Source: Chryseobacterium piperi
GTDB lineage: Bacteria > Bacteroidota > Bacteroidia > Flavobacteriales > Weeksellaceae
Assembly (NCBI RefSeq): GCF_002285635.2
Contig: NZ_CP023049.2
Location: 3,596,001-3,660,000 of the forward strand
Length of the DNA: 64,000 nucleotides
Direction: 5' to 3'
This document shows positions 26,685 through 35,657 of the stretch, in pieces (position 1 is the stretch's first letter; every line of letters begins with the position of its first letter). A program made the translations under genes and the position numbers. The notes under the pieces are model-generated. The model did not search any database. It was not told the DNA's origin and saw nothing but the letters and a program-made list of their open reading frames with translations.

Positions 26685-27824
26685 ATGAGTTTATTACACC
26701 CATATTATATAATTGCCATGGTCTATATGCTAATTTTTAGCATTCAAGAAGTTTATGGAAATAAGGTAGATAGAAAATGGTTTTGGTTTTTAGGGGTTTA
26801 TCTTGTAATTATTGCTGGTCTTCGTGATAATGTAGGACCAGACTATGGAAGCTATTGGAGTATTTATTTTTATTCAAGTACTAAAGAATACTGGAGTATT
26901 TTTATGAAAGCTCTGCATATTGAGACTTCGGAAAGTATAGATATAGAATGGTTATATGTATTGATTAATAAAATAATGATTGGAGTATTTAATGCTCCGT
27001 ACTACATGCTGCTTTTATTAATCGCGATTTTGGCTATATTTTTTAAGGTACGATACACTGAAGATAATACTTTTTACCCCTTCACTTTTACTTTGTTTAT
27101 GTTTATTCCTGGTTTTTTTGTTGGTGAGAGCGGGCAGATAAGGCAAAATTTAGCAACTTTTATGATTTATTTTGCGATTAAGTATATTAAAGAAAGGAAG
27201 TTGTGGCATTATTTATTCTTTGTTTTCATAGGTTCAGGTATTCATAATGTGTGTTATCTATTTTTGCCCATGTACTGGCTTGTACGCATGCCTATGAATA
27301 AAACAATAATGTTGATATTGATTATTGGGTCGATAATTTTATCTCCATTTGAGGTGTATAGGTTTTTTGGGGATTTTTTAGGTAATATGGCTTCTGATAG
27401 TGAGCTTATAGGAGGTTTTAATGGGTATATGGATGAAACGGCAGAAAGGTTGAATGGAGGGTTTGGTATTCCTGAAGCGATGATGGCTATTCTCACATTC
27501 TTTTTATTTGCTTTTGACACTAAAATGGTTCAAAAATACCCTTACTATGAATATCACAGAATGTATGCAGTTGTAGGTATTTGTATGTATTTTATTTTTA
27601 GAAGTAATCCTGTTTTTTCTTCCCGATTGGTTGGAGCATTCGTTGGCTTTGCTTATATATTGATTCCTAATGCTATGTATGTTACCTCAAAAATGACCAA
27701 ATCACTCATTTATTCATTTATACTGGCGTTAGTGGTGTTTAATTTCATTGTATTTTCAACTTTTAATAACATTAAAGCTGGACGATTTTCGATTGATCTT
27801 TATAAAAATCATATTTTACCTTAA
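26685..27824 (+). CDS. EpsG-family membrane protein (polysaccharide polymerase-like)
   Basis: 379 aa with about ten membrane segments. The N-terminus YYIIAMVYMLIFS, followed by AGLRDNVGPDYGSYWSIY, is the EpsG pattern (a conserved R-D..G-D-Y near the second segment). EpsG proteins are thought to polymerise exopolysaccharide repeat units in the inner membrane. Only a small unknown membrane protein accompanies it here; the main exopolysaccharide genes lie 9 kb downstream. It ends just before a very strong hairpin terminator. Confidence 0.8.
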   Translation: MSLLHPYYIIAMVYMLIFSIQEVYGNKVDRKWFWFLGVYLVIIAGLRDNVGPDYGSYWSIYFYSSTKEYWSIFMKALHIETSESIDIEWLYVLINKIMIGVFNAPYYMLLLLIAILAIFFKVRYTEDNTFYPFTFTLFMFIPGFFVGESGQIRQNLATFMIYFAIKYIKERKLWHYLFFVFIGSGIHNVCYLFLPMYWLVRMPMNKTIMLILIIGSIILSPFEVYRFFGDFLGNMASDSELIGGFNGYMDETAERLNGGFGIPEAMMAILTFFLFAFDTKMVQKYPYYEYHRMYAVVGICMYFIFRSNPVFSSRLVGAFVGFAYILIPNAMYVTSKMTKSLIYSFILALVVFNFIVFSTFNNIKAGRFSIDLYKNHILP

Positions 27825-27836
27825 TAATTAATAATT

Positions 27837-27894
27837 ATTCCAGCAGATCAAAGAGCCGGTACATTAATGTGCCGGCTCTTTGATCTGCTGGAAT
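27837..27894. terminator. Long perfect-type hairpin terminator
   Basis: Two 27-base arms around a TTAA loop: ccagcagatcaaagagccgg and its complement, extended on both sides, with a single G-T type mismatch (ggtaca against tgtgcc). A T-rich run follows. It ends the EpsG-like transcript and is unusually long for an intrinsic terminator. Confidence 0.85.
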
Positions 27895-28151
27895 TTTCAA
27901 TTCTAGATTGTTTTTAAGCAGAATATTCTTCTAGTGTATTATAAATTTAATATGGATTATTTACAATTTGCTGTGATAAAATTGTAGTTTTGCTGAATTA
28001 AGTTATGAAATTAAATTTACATAAATAAATAATTAATTATGTTTTATTTTTAGTGTAATTAATTTATAAAATAGTTATTAATAATATTAATGACTATTTG
28101 TTGTTTAGGGCTTAAAATTTGCAGTTGTGTTTAAACATCAAACTTAAGGAT
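27895..28151 (+). promoter_or_regulatory. AT-rich leader region of the secreted protein gene
   Basis: About 255 bases without coding potential. TAGTTTTG at 27985-27992 fits the -7 consensus, with TTTG 14 bases upstream (shorter than the usual 18-19). TTAAAATTTG just before 28120 is a second, imperfect candidate. The rest is extremely AT-rich. Confidence 0.35.
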
Positions 28152-31100
28152 ATGAGAAACGTATTCAAGAACTTAGTGACAATATTGTGTTTTGTCTCGA
28201 TTGGTGTCTCTTCTATGAATCTTTCATTCGAAAAGAATGCTATAGGATTAATCAATAATTATTTATTAAAAAAGAGGGATTCTTTGATCAAGATTCCAGA
28301 AGAGTTCAATAAAGCCAATAGTTTGAAAATCACTTCAATTAAACAGGCCCAGAGAAAGGTTGCTGTTGATTGGAGCAAAGCCCCGAATAGCTATATTTTT
28401 GATCCAAGCCAGACTTCATCTGGAATAATAATCCCTGTCAGGAAGGCATACGCAATGTGGGAAGGTGATAAATATGTAGGAGGAGATGGGATTCCTGTGG
28501 GTAAGTTGGCGGCTGATGTGCTATGGGAAGATGTTCCGGGGCTTATATTGAGTGGCTCTGACTATGCTTTGGAAATGATAGATTCAGGGCAAAATGCAAA
28601 AATTAGAGTCCCGGTTAATAAGTCTAAGAAAGGAAATGCTGTAATAGCATTTAGGGTAAATGGTGATATTTTCTGGTCCTGGCATGTATGGGTAACGGAC
28701 GATCCTACTAATGGATCTGCGTATAAGAGTTTTGCCGGAGTAACAAGGGAGAGAAATGATGGAATAATAGAGGTGATTCCGGATTCGGAATGGAAGTGGA
28801 TGGATAGAAATTTAGGGGCTGTAGAGAGAACGATTACGGGTATGGAATGGAATAGAAATGGAGGGTTGTTATATCAATGGGGAAGGAAGGATCCGATACC
28901 CCCTCTAGTGTATAGAGGAAATGATTTTTATGAAGTTTCGGGCTCTATAGGAAGAGTAAGACACCGGGGGGCTAAAAACTTTACCAATGCCGTGAGAATT
29001 GATGATCTTAGAAAATTTGTTTTATTATCCAATGCGGATGTTAAAAATAATATCAAACTATCGGTAAAAAATCCATTGAGTCTTATCTACGTTAATAAAA
29101 ATGACAACTCCGGACCTGCTTATTATAATAACAATAGCAATCTAATGGTTAATTGGTTCGGAACCTTAGTTAACCTGAAAGACAGCCAACTTACAGAGCT
29201 TAATTTATGGTCTGATAATTCGCGTGGAAAGGTCAATACAGACTATAGTACGGATACTGCAGCTCAGCCTTATAGAGATAAATCTGCATATGATCCATGT
29301 CCAAACGGGTGGAGGATTCCGTCTGTATTGGTTGCTAATTTGGCTTCTGCAAATTATGTAGATGATATTAGAGTTGATTTTTCCCCTTTTGGAGTAAGAA
29401 CCAATACTCCAAAAAATACGTTTGAAAATAGCGGGTATCATATAATAAAGCCTACGGATGCTAATATTGCTAATTTTATGAAGGGATTTAAATTGTATTC
29501 TAATATTGGATTTGATTTGTCCAATGTTGATGGGTATGATATGGGAATATTTCCAGGTATCGGTCTTATTGCAATTAATGCTCAGTCGGGCCAATTTACA
29601 GATCAGCATCATACGAGTCTATGGACAGCCACTATGGCTAAACATTTTGATTCTACCCCTGCTACTACAGCAAGGGGGTTATTTATGGTGCCTGACAAAG
29701 GTCAATCAGATGTTCCTGATCCCAACTTTCCCAATATAAAAGGAAGATTCCAATATTTGCCTTTAATGGGTATGAATACATCTAGTGCAAATGGATGCAG
29801 ATGTATAAAAGATCCTTTGTATGTAGTGGATAATTATGATTTTCCAACAGAGTTTTTAAATGATGGAGCGGGATATTGGGGAGGGATTGATGATCCTAAT
29901 AGCTATCAGATTGTTAAAAGTACTTCATTATCTGTTGTTGAAATTCCAATCAGTAAGGCATTTTCGGTTCAAAGTCAACTTCTTGGAAATTTGGAAATAT
30001 TAAATGCTTCCAGTTTTAATAATTTAAAAACTAATGTGCTTTGGACTACGAATAGTAACTTGATAAATAAAATTGTTGTGTCAAACCCAGCACCCAATTC
30101 ATTAGACGATATTGTTAATTCAGAGATTTTAGTTCAGGTTAATCCTAATCAAAGCGGAAATGCTGTGGTGACCTTGCATAACGGTAGTATAACGAATCCT
30201 GTATATTGGAGTTGGCATGTTTGGGTTACAGATACTCCTATCAATACTTATCAATATACTACTGAGCTGCCTGTAGGAAATGTAACTAACTATATCAATT
30301 ATGTGGATAAAGCAGATATTGTTTTGCAGACAGAATTTATGGATAGGAATTTAGGGGCTACCGATGCATTCCCTGTTGTGGCTAATGGTCTTACACCTAC
30401 GTCCGCAGAGTTGGCGAAGATAAGGGCGTCCACAGGATTGCATTACCAGTGGGGAAGAAAAGATCCTATTCCAACATTTCAATATGCAGATAACCGGGTA
30501 TCTTATAATGTATTTTTAGGAAATACTGCTGCGAATGGCTCTGTTGCTTATACAACTCTTACTGCAGCAACCTATAATAATACCTCAGGGAATTATATAG
30601 TACCCTATAATACATATTCTAACGCTTCAAATGCTAATGTGCTGGATAGTGATAAGATTTCAGATAAAATTGCAAAAATTCTTTCTTATTCTGTTAAGAG
30701 TCCCCTGGTATATATGGTTCCAAGTACTTTTGCTTCTTATAATAGCAGTGTTCCGAGCTATACCAATGGGACAGATTGGTTATCAAATGAGCCGAATTTG
30801 GCGCCGGACAGATGGGGGCGTGGTGGAAAAAAATCACCGTTTGATCCTTGTCCTGAAGGATGGAGGATTCCTGATGTTTCAGGAGTAGCTATTATATCAG
30901 GAAAGGATTTTGGTATGACACCATGGTATAAAAAAGATAAAAATGTAGCCAGTTCGTATAGTGTAATAAATGATTATCTTGGAGTGAGAGTGAGGAACCC
31001 CAGTACTACCTCTACAATAGGATATACTTTTAATAATTCTGCTTATGCGGTAGGGAATTTTCCTAATTCAGGCTCCAGAGGATTTAGAAGTGTTACAGGG

Positions 31101-31634
31101 AATCAGTCGGCACAAGGAACATATAATGTACTTAATTTTCAATATCCTGGAGTTTGGACAGGAGCTTTGATCTCAAATTATATAGGCAGACCTATTAATA
31201 TTTTGTTTGATGCTGCTTCTAGTGCTAATCGGATGATTGCATTTAATGACAATAATGATCCCTATTTCGGGATGAGTTGCCGTTGTGTGAAAATGAAATA
31301 TGATACAAATGGAAATGAAGAAGGGGTTATTCCCAAGCTTCAGATCACTTCATTATCTGCCACAAGGGAGGCAATGCCTTTGAGTAAAAGCGATATCAAG
31401 GATATTGTTAGCAAAGAAAAAAATTCAGTATTTCCTAATCCTGTAAAAAATGATCTTTACATAAAAGCTCCTAATAATGAAGGCTATTATTATCAAATAT
31501 ATAATATGTCCGGGCAATTAGTGAAATCCGGTAAGTTTGAAAATGGAAAGACAAGTCTTTCATTACTTAGTTCGGGAATTTATTTAATAAGAATTAACAG
31601 CGAAAATAATATTATTAAGATTATTAAAGAATAA
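28152..31634 (+). CDS. Large secreted T9SS substrate with duplicated FISUMP-like domain
   Basis: 1160 aa using the ATG at 28152, which puts a signal-peptide-like stretch (MRNVFKNLVTILCFVSIGVSS) at the N-terminus; the frame opens 33 bases earlier. The body holds two copies of one domain. Each has WSWHVWVTD, WMDRNLGA/FMDRNLGA, YQWGRKDPIP, DPCP(N/E)GWRIP and a final CRC(I/V)K. These are the marks of the Fibrobacter/Bacteroidota FISUMP-like family, whose role is unknown. The last 75 residues (FPNPVKNDLYI, YNMSGQLVKSG, GIYLIRI) are a type-A T9SS sorting domain, so the protein is secreted or attached to the cell surface. It stands alone between two terminators. Confidence 0.85.
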   Translation: MRNVFKNLVTILCFVSIGVSSMNLSFEKNAIGLINNYLLKKRDSLIKIPEEFNKANSLKITSIKQAQRKVAVDWSKAPNSYIFDPSQTSSGIIIPVRKAYAMWEGDKYVGGDGIPVGKLAADVLWEDVPGLILSGSDYALEMIDSGQNAKIRVPVNKSKKGNAVIAFRVNGDIFWSWHVWVTDDPTNGSAYKSFAGVTRERNDGIIEVIPDSEWKWMDRNLGAVERTITGMEWNRNGGLLYQWGRKDPIPPLVYRGNDFYEVSGSIGRVRHRGAKNFTNAVRIDDLRKFVLLSNADVKNNIKLSVKNPLSLIYVNKNDNSGPAYYNNNSNLMVNWFGTLVNLKDSQLTELNLWSDNSRGKVNTDYSTDTAAQPYRDKSAYDPCPNGWRIPSVLVANLASANYVDDIRVDFSPFGVRTNTPKNTFENSGYHIIKPTDANIANFMKGFKLYSNIGFDLSNVDGYDMGIFPGIGLIAINAQSGQFTDQHHTSLWTATMAKHFDSTPATTARGLFMVPDKGQSDVPDPNFPNIKGRFQYLPLMGMNTSSANGCRCIKDPLYVVDNYDFPTEFLNDGAGYWGGIDDPNSYQIVKSTSLSVVEIPISKAFSVQSQLLGNLEILNASSFNNLKTNVLWTTNSNLINKIVVSNPAPNSLDDIVNSEILVQVNPNQSGNAVVTLHNGSITNPVYWSWHVWVTDTPINTYQYTTELPVGNVTNYINYVDKADIVLQTEFMDRNLGATDAFPVVANGLTPTSAELAKIRASTGLHYQWGRKDPIPTFQYADNRVSYNVFLGNTAANGSVAYTTLTAATYNNTSGNYIVPYNTYSNASNANVLDSDKISDKIAKILSYSVKSPLVYMVPSTFASYNSSVPSYTNGTDWLSNEPNLAPDRWGRGGKKSPFDPCPEGWRIPDVSGVAIISGKDFGMTPWYKKDKNVASSYSVINDYLGVRVRNPSTTSTIGYTFNNSAYAVGNFPNSGSRGFRSVTGNQSAQGTYNVLNFQYPGVWTGALISNYIGRPINILFDAASSANRMIAFNDNNDPYFGMSCRCVKMKYDTNGNEEGVIPKLQITSLSATREAMPLSKSDIKDIVSKEKNSVFPNPVKNDLYIKAPNNEGYYYQIYNMSGQLVKSGKFENGKTSLSLLSSGIYLIRINSENNIIKIIKE

Positions 31635-31643
31635 CTGTAAAGG

Positions 31644-31679
31644 GAGGTCACTTCATTTTTGAAATGACCTCTTTTTTTT
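31644..31679 (+). terminator. Intrinsic terminator after the T9SS substrate
   Basis: Stem gaggtcacttca/tgaaatgacctc (12 bp, one mismatch) followed by a run of eight T. Confidence 0.85.
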
Positions 31680-31905
31680 ACTTATTAAAAAAAATGTTGT
31701 TATTTGATATGTGTATTATAACATTTTACTTCATTTATTAATTTTATGGCCATAGGTGAAAAATTCTATAAATATATTTTAAATTAAGAATAATTCGATG
31801 TAAACTGCTTATTTTGAAAGAGTGACGGCCTTAAAACTACTGTTTTTAAATACATAAGATTCCGAATTAAAAAATTGTAACAAAATCTATCTAATAAAAA
31901 AGCTT

Positions 31906-31913
31906 TACTTTTG
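31906..31913 (+). promoter_or_regulatory. topA promoter -7 box TACTTTTG
   Basis: TACTTTTGC sits 13 bases before the topA ATG, which would leave a 5' leader of only about 6-8 bases. A TTG at 31875-31877 is too far away to be a normal -33 element. Confidence 0.5.
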
Positions 31914-31926
31914 CAAAAATTTTAGA

Positions 31927-34473
31927 ATGTCGAAAAATTTAGTAATCGTAGAGTCCCCGGCCAAAGCAAAAACTATTCAGAAATATTTAGGAAAGGATTT
32001 TGATGTGAAATCGAGTTTCGGTCATATCCGGGATTTACCCAAAAAAGGAATGGGAATTGATCTTGAGACATTCAGTCCTGATTACGAAGTTTCTGCAGAC
32101 AAGAAGAAATTAGTAACGGAATTGAAATCTGCTGTAAAAAAAGCTGAAATAGTTTGGTTAGCTTCCGATGAGGATCGTGAAGGAGAGGCTATTGCATGGC
32201 ATTTGGCAGATGAATTAAAATTAAAACCGGAAAACAGAAAAAGAATTGTTTTCCATGAGATTACTAAAAATGCCATTCTAAAAGCAATCGAAAATCCTAG
32301 AGATATTGATCAAAATTTGGTGAATGCTCAACAGGCCCGAAGAGTTTTAGACCGAATTGTAGGTTTTGAAATGTCTCCGGTTCTTTGGAAAAAAGTGAAA
32401 CCAGGATTATCTGCGGGTAGAGTTCAGTCTGTAGCTGTAAGGTTGATTGTTGAAAGAGAAAAGGAAATTCGTGTATTCACCCCAAAAGCAAGTTTTAAAT
32501 TAGAAGGTATTTTCTTAAATAAAACGGAGCAGGAAATTTCCGCAAAACTTAAAAAGGATTTTGAAAAAGAAGAAGATGCTGAAAAGTTCCTAGAAACGGC
32601 AAAAACTACAGAATTTAAAGTTCTGAATGTTGAAACTAAGCCGGGAACACGTTCTGCATCCGCACCTTTTACAACTTCTACACTACAACAGGAAGCATCT
32701 TCAAGATTAGGCTATAACGTTACCAATACGATGCGTCTTGCTCAAAGATTATATGAGGAGGGGTATATTACTTACATGAGAACAGACTCAGTAAATCTTT
32801 CTCAGGAGGCAATAGAAGGAGCAAAAAAACAAATTATTTCAGAATATGGAACGGAATATTCTGCTCCAAGGAAATATACTACAAAGTCAGCTTCGGCACA
32901 GGAAGCTCACGAGGCTATTCGTCCTACTGATTTTGGAGTAAAGAGTATCGGTGATACTCAATTAAACAGATTATATCAGCTGATATACAGAAGAACACTG
33001 GCCTCTCAGATGGCTAATGCTAAAATAGAGAAAACAGTAATTGAAATTGGGAACCCTAGCTTGCCGCAGCATTTTGAAGCGCAGGGAGAGGTGATCATTT
33101 TTGATGGTTTCTTAAAAGCTTATGGAATTGTAAAAACCGAAGATGAAGATGATGAGAATAATGAAAAGTTATTGCCAAAGGTAAGTATAGGAGAGGTTTT
33201 AGAATATAAATCAATCACAGCAACTGAAAAATTTACCAGACCAAGTGCACGATATACGGAAGCAGGATTGGTAAAAAAACTTGAAGAATTAGGAATTGGT
33301 CGTCCATCTACTTATGCGCCGACAATTCAGACTATTCAAAATCGTGAGTATGTTGATAAACGTGAGATTGAACCGCAAACTCGGGAAGTAGTAAAAATGT
33401 CTTTAGTAAAAGACAAAATAAAAAAAGTAGTTCTTGACGAAAAGTTCGGCGGAGATAAAAATAAATTTGTTCCTACAGATATAGGTGAAGTTGTTAATGA
33501 CTTCCTTATCGATCATTTTAAAGAGATCCTGGATTACGGATTCACAGCAAGAGTAGAAGAAAGTTTTGATGAAATTGCCAATGGTGATCAAAAATGGAAG
33601 GAGATGATGACTGACTTCTATTCTAAATTTCACCCGAGAATTGCTGATGTTGAAGAAAATGCAGATCGCGCTAACGGGGACCGGTTATTAGGAGTTGATC
33701 CTAAAACAGGTAAAAATGTACATGCAAGAATTGGTAGATTTGGAGCAATGATCCAGATTGGAGAAACTGAAGATGAAGAAAAGCCAACTTTTGCATCATT
33801 AATGGTTGGTCAGAATATTGCAACCATTAGCCTTGAAGAAGCTCTGGAATTATTCAAATTACCTTTCGAACTTAATGATTACGAAGGACAGGCTGTTTCC
33901 GTAGGAGTTGGTAGATTCGGGCCTTACGTAAAATGGGGTGAAACATATATTAGCATTCCTAAAGGTGAAGACCCTCTTTCCGTAGATCAAAAACGTGCGG
34001 AAGAAATCATTGGTGAAAAGAAAAAAGCAGATGCTCCGATTGCGACTTATAAAGGAGAGCCTGTAACAAAAGGAACCGGAAGATTTGGACCATTTATCAA
34101 ATACCAGAGCATTTTTGTGAATGTTCCTAAAAAATATAACTTTGATAATCTTTCTCAGAGCGATATCAACGAATTAATTGATGCAAAATTGGAGAAAGAA
34201 GCCAATAGGTATATCCAGCAATGGGAAAAGGAGAAAATTTCTATTGAAAATGGAAGATGGGGCCCATTCGTTAAATTTGGAAAGGCGATGTTTAAGATTC
34301 CAAAGAAAAAGGATGAAACCAAATATGATGCTGAAGAATTAAAAGAAGTTTCTTTGGATGAGGTGAAAAAGTGGATTACAGCCCAGGATAAAAATGCATT
34401 TGCAGAGAAGAAAAAGCCTGCGGCTAAGAAGAAGGCTCCTGCAGCAAAAAAAACAACAGCCAAAAAGAAGTAA
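31927..34473 (+). CDS. topA: DNA topoisomerase I
   Basis: 848 aa type IA topoisomerase that relaxes negatively supercoiled DNA by a transient single-strand break. The Toprim domain begins NLVIVESPAKAKTIQKYLG, with the acidic DEDREGEAIAWH motif near 80-91. The catalytic Tyr is Y283 in GYITYMRTDS. The C-terminal third (from about 590) has repeats of the type GRFGPFVKWG/GRWGPFVKFG that replace the zinc fingers of the E. coli enzyme, as is usual in Bacteroidota. The tail is Lys/Ala-rich (KKPAAKKKAPAAKK), histone-like. It has its own promoter box and is closed by a terminator. Confidence 0.97.
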   Translation: MSKNLVIVESPAKAKTIQKYLGKDFDVKSSFGHIRDLPKKGMGIDLETFSPDYEVSADKKKLVTELKSAVKKAEIVWLASDEDREGEAIAWHLADELKLKPENRKRIVFHEITKNAILKAIENPRDIDQNLVNAQQARRVLDRIVGFEMSPVLWKKVKPGLSAGRVQSVAVRLIVEREKEIRVFTPKASFKLEGIFLNKTEQEISAKLKKDFEKEEDAEKFLETAKTTEFKVLNVETKPGTRSASAPFTTSTLQQEASSRLGYNVTNTMRLAQRLYEEGYITYMRTDSVNLSQEAIEGAKKQIISEYGTEYSAPRKYTTKSASAQEAHEAIRPTDFGVKSIGDTQLNRLYQLIYRRTLASQMANAKIEKTVIEIGNPSLPQHFEAQGEVIIFDGFLKAYGIVKTEDEDDENNEKLLPKVSIGEVLEYKSITATEKFTRPSARYTEAGLVKKLEELGIGRPSTYAPTIQTIQNREYVDKREIEPQTREVVKMSLVKDKIKKVVLDEKFGGDKNKFVPTDIGEVVNDFLIDHFKEILDYGFTARVEESFDEIANGDQKWKEMMTDFYSKFHPRIADVEENADRANGDRLLGVDPKTGKNVHARIGRFGAMIQIGETEDEEKPTFASLMVGQNIATISLEEALELFKLPFELNDYEGQAVSVGVGRFGPYVKWGETYISIPKGEDPLSVDQKRAEEIIGEKKKADAPIATYKGEPVTKGTGRFGPFIKYQSIFVNVPKKYNFDNLSQSDINELIDAKLEKEANRYIQQWEKEKISIENGRWGPFVKFGKAMFKIPKKKDETKYDAEELKEVSLDEVKKWITAQDKNAFAEKKKPAAKKKAPAAKKTTAKKK

Positions 34474-34491
34474 TTTTAAAATTATACATAT

Positions 34492-34526
34492 AAAGCCATT
34501 AACATTGTGTGTTAATGGCTTTTTTA
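34492..34526 (+). terminator. Intrinsic terminator after topA
   Basis: A perfect 13-bp stem aaagccattaaca/tgttaatggcttt with loop ttgtg, followed by T residues. Confidence 0.88.
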
Positions 34527-34551
34527 TGAGGATAAAATGATTTTATTTTAA

Positions 34552-34559
34552 TATTTTTG
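34552..34559 (+). promoter_or_regulatory. Promoter -7 box TATTTTTG
   Basis: TATTTTTG matches TAnnTTTG and lies 24 bases before the ATG at 34584. It overlaps a TTG that would otherwise allow a longer reading frame, which argues for the downstream ATG as the true start. Confidence 0.5.
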
Positions 34560-34583
34560 ATTTTAAGATTTAATTTAGAGAGA

Positions 34584-35654
34584 ATGGATTTTGAAGATTT
34601 TATTATTTCCCCGAGAAATTTCAAAACTGAAAACTGGCAGATCGGAAATCGAATAAAGAAAGAGATAAAGGAAGACAGTATTGTTTTGCTGTTTGTCTCT
34701 GATTATCGAGGGGCCAACGGTGAAGCAGAGGTACAAGATTTTACGGCAATAAGAAAGGAATTTTATAAACTTTCACAACTGGATTTTGAAATTCCCATTA
34801 TTGATTTAGGTGATTTGGTCTCGGGTAAATCCGTTCAGGATTCTCACTATATTCTACAAGAAGTTTTATCTGCTTGTCATTACAAAAGAGCTATTCCCGT
34901 AATTATTGGAGGGTCAAATGATTTTGCGTACTCCTTGTTCTCCGGGTTGAATTTTCATCAAAAAAATATTAATTATACGCAGATCAGTAATATCATTTCT
35001 CTTAAACAGGGAGAGGAGATTAATGAGCACACTTTTTTAAGCAAAATCTTAGGAGCTAAAAACTTTTCCATTAAAAATTATCATCATCTCGGGTATCAGA
35101 AACATTTAAATGAAGTTGATTCTGTGAAGCTGATCAAAGAAGTAGAGTTTGATATTATCCGACTTGCGGAAATGATGAATTCTACAGAAAAAACAGAACC
35201 TTTCTTTAGAAAAGCGGATCTGGTCACCGTTAATTGTGATGCTATTGAAAGCTTTAGTGAGCCTTTTTCAATGAATCCACAGGTAAATGGGCTAAATAGA
35301 AGAGAAATTTGTGCTTATATGAAGGAGATAGGGCTTAGTGAAAATCTAAAGTCTGTGGGTATTTTTAATTACAATATTTATTCTGAAAGCCAACTTAATC
35401 ACCAGCTTTTAGCACAGATGATCTGGTATTTAATTGAAGGAATTAATATTCAGAGGTCTCACCCAAAAGAAAGGCATTATGAGGTGTTTTATGTTCTGAT
35501 TGATGATTATCAATATGCATTTAAGCGAGATACTTTCAGTGATTTATGGTATTTTGGCGATGATGAAAATATAGAAAATTGCATTCCGTGCTCAAGAAAA
35601 GACTTTGATGAGGCAAAAAAAGGATGGTTGAACGCAAGGCTGACGAAAATTTAA
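34584..35654 (+). CDS. Ureohydrolase-fold protein lacking metal ligands
   Basis: 356 aa from the ATG at 34584. The fold follows arginase/formimidoylglutamase proteins: a conserved IPVIIGGSND segment stands where GGDHS should be, and ADLVTVNCDAIESFSEPFS where SxDxDxxDP should be. The manganese-binding DAHxD stretch is replaced by ISNII. Most of the Mn ligands are therefore gone, and hydrolase activity is unlikely. Homologues of this degenerate type, often labelled formimidoylglutamase, are in my recollection common in Flavobacteriia and often near topA. It may be a structural or regulatory pseudoenzyme. The GT2 gene follows 3 bases later. Confidence 0.75.
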   Translation: MDFEDFIISPRNFKTENWQIGNRIKKEIKEDSIVLLFVSDYRGANGEAEVQDFTAIRKEFYKLSQLDFEIPIIDLGDLVSGKSVQDSHYILQEVLSACHYKRAIPVIIGGSNDFAYSLFSGLNFHQKNINYTQISNIISLKQGEEINEHTFLSKILGAKNFSIKNYHHLGYQKHLNEVDSVKLIKEVEFDIIRLAEMMNSTEKTEPFFRKADLVTVNCDAIESFSEPFSMNPQVNGLNRREICAYMKEIGLSENLKSVGIFNYNIYSESQLNHQLLAQMIWYLIEGINIQRSHPKERHYEVFYVLIDDYQYAFKRDTFSDLWYFGDDENIENCIPCSRKDFDEAKKGWLNARLTKI

Positions 35655-35657
35655 TAT

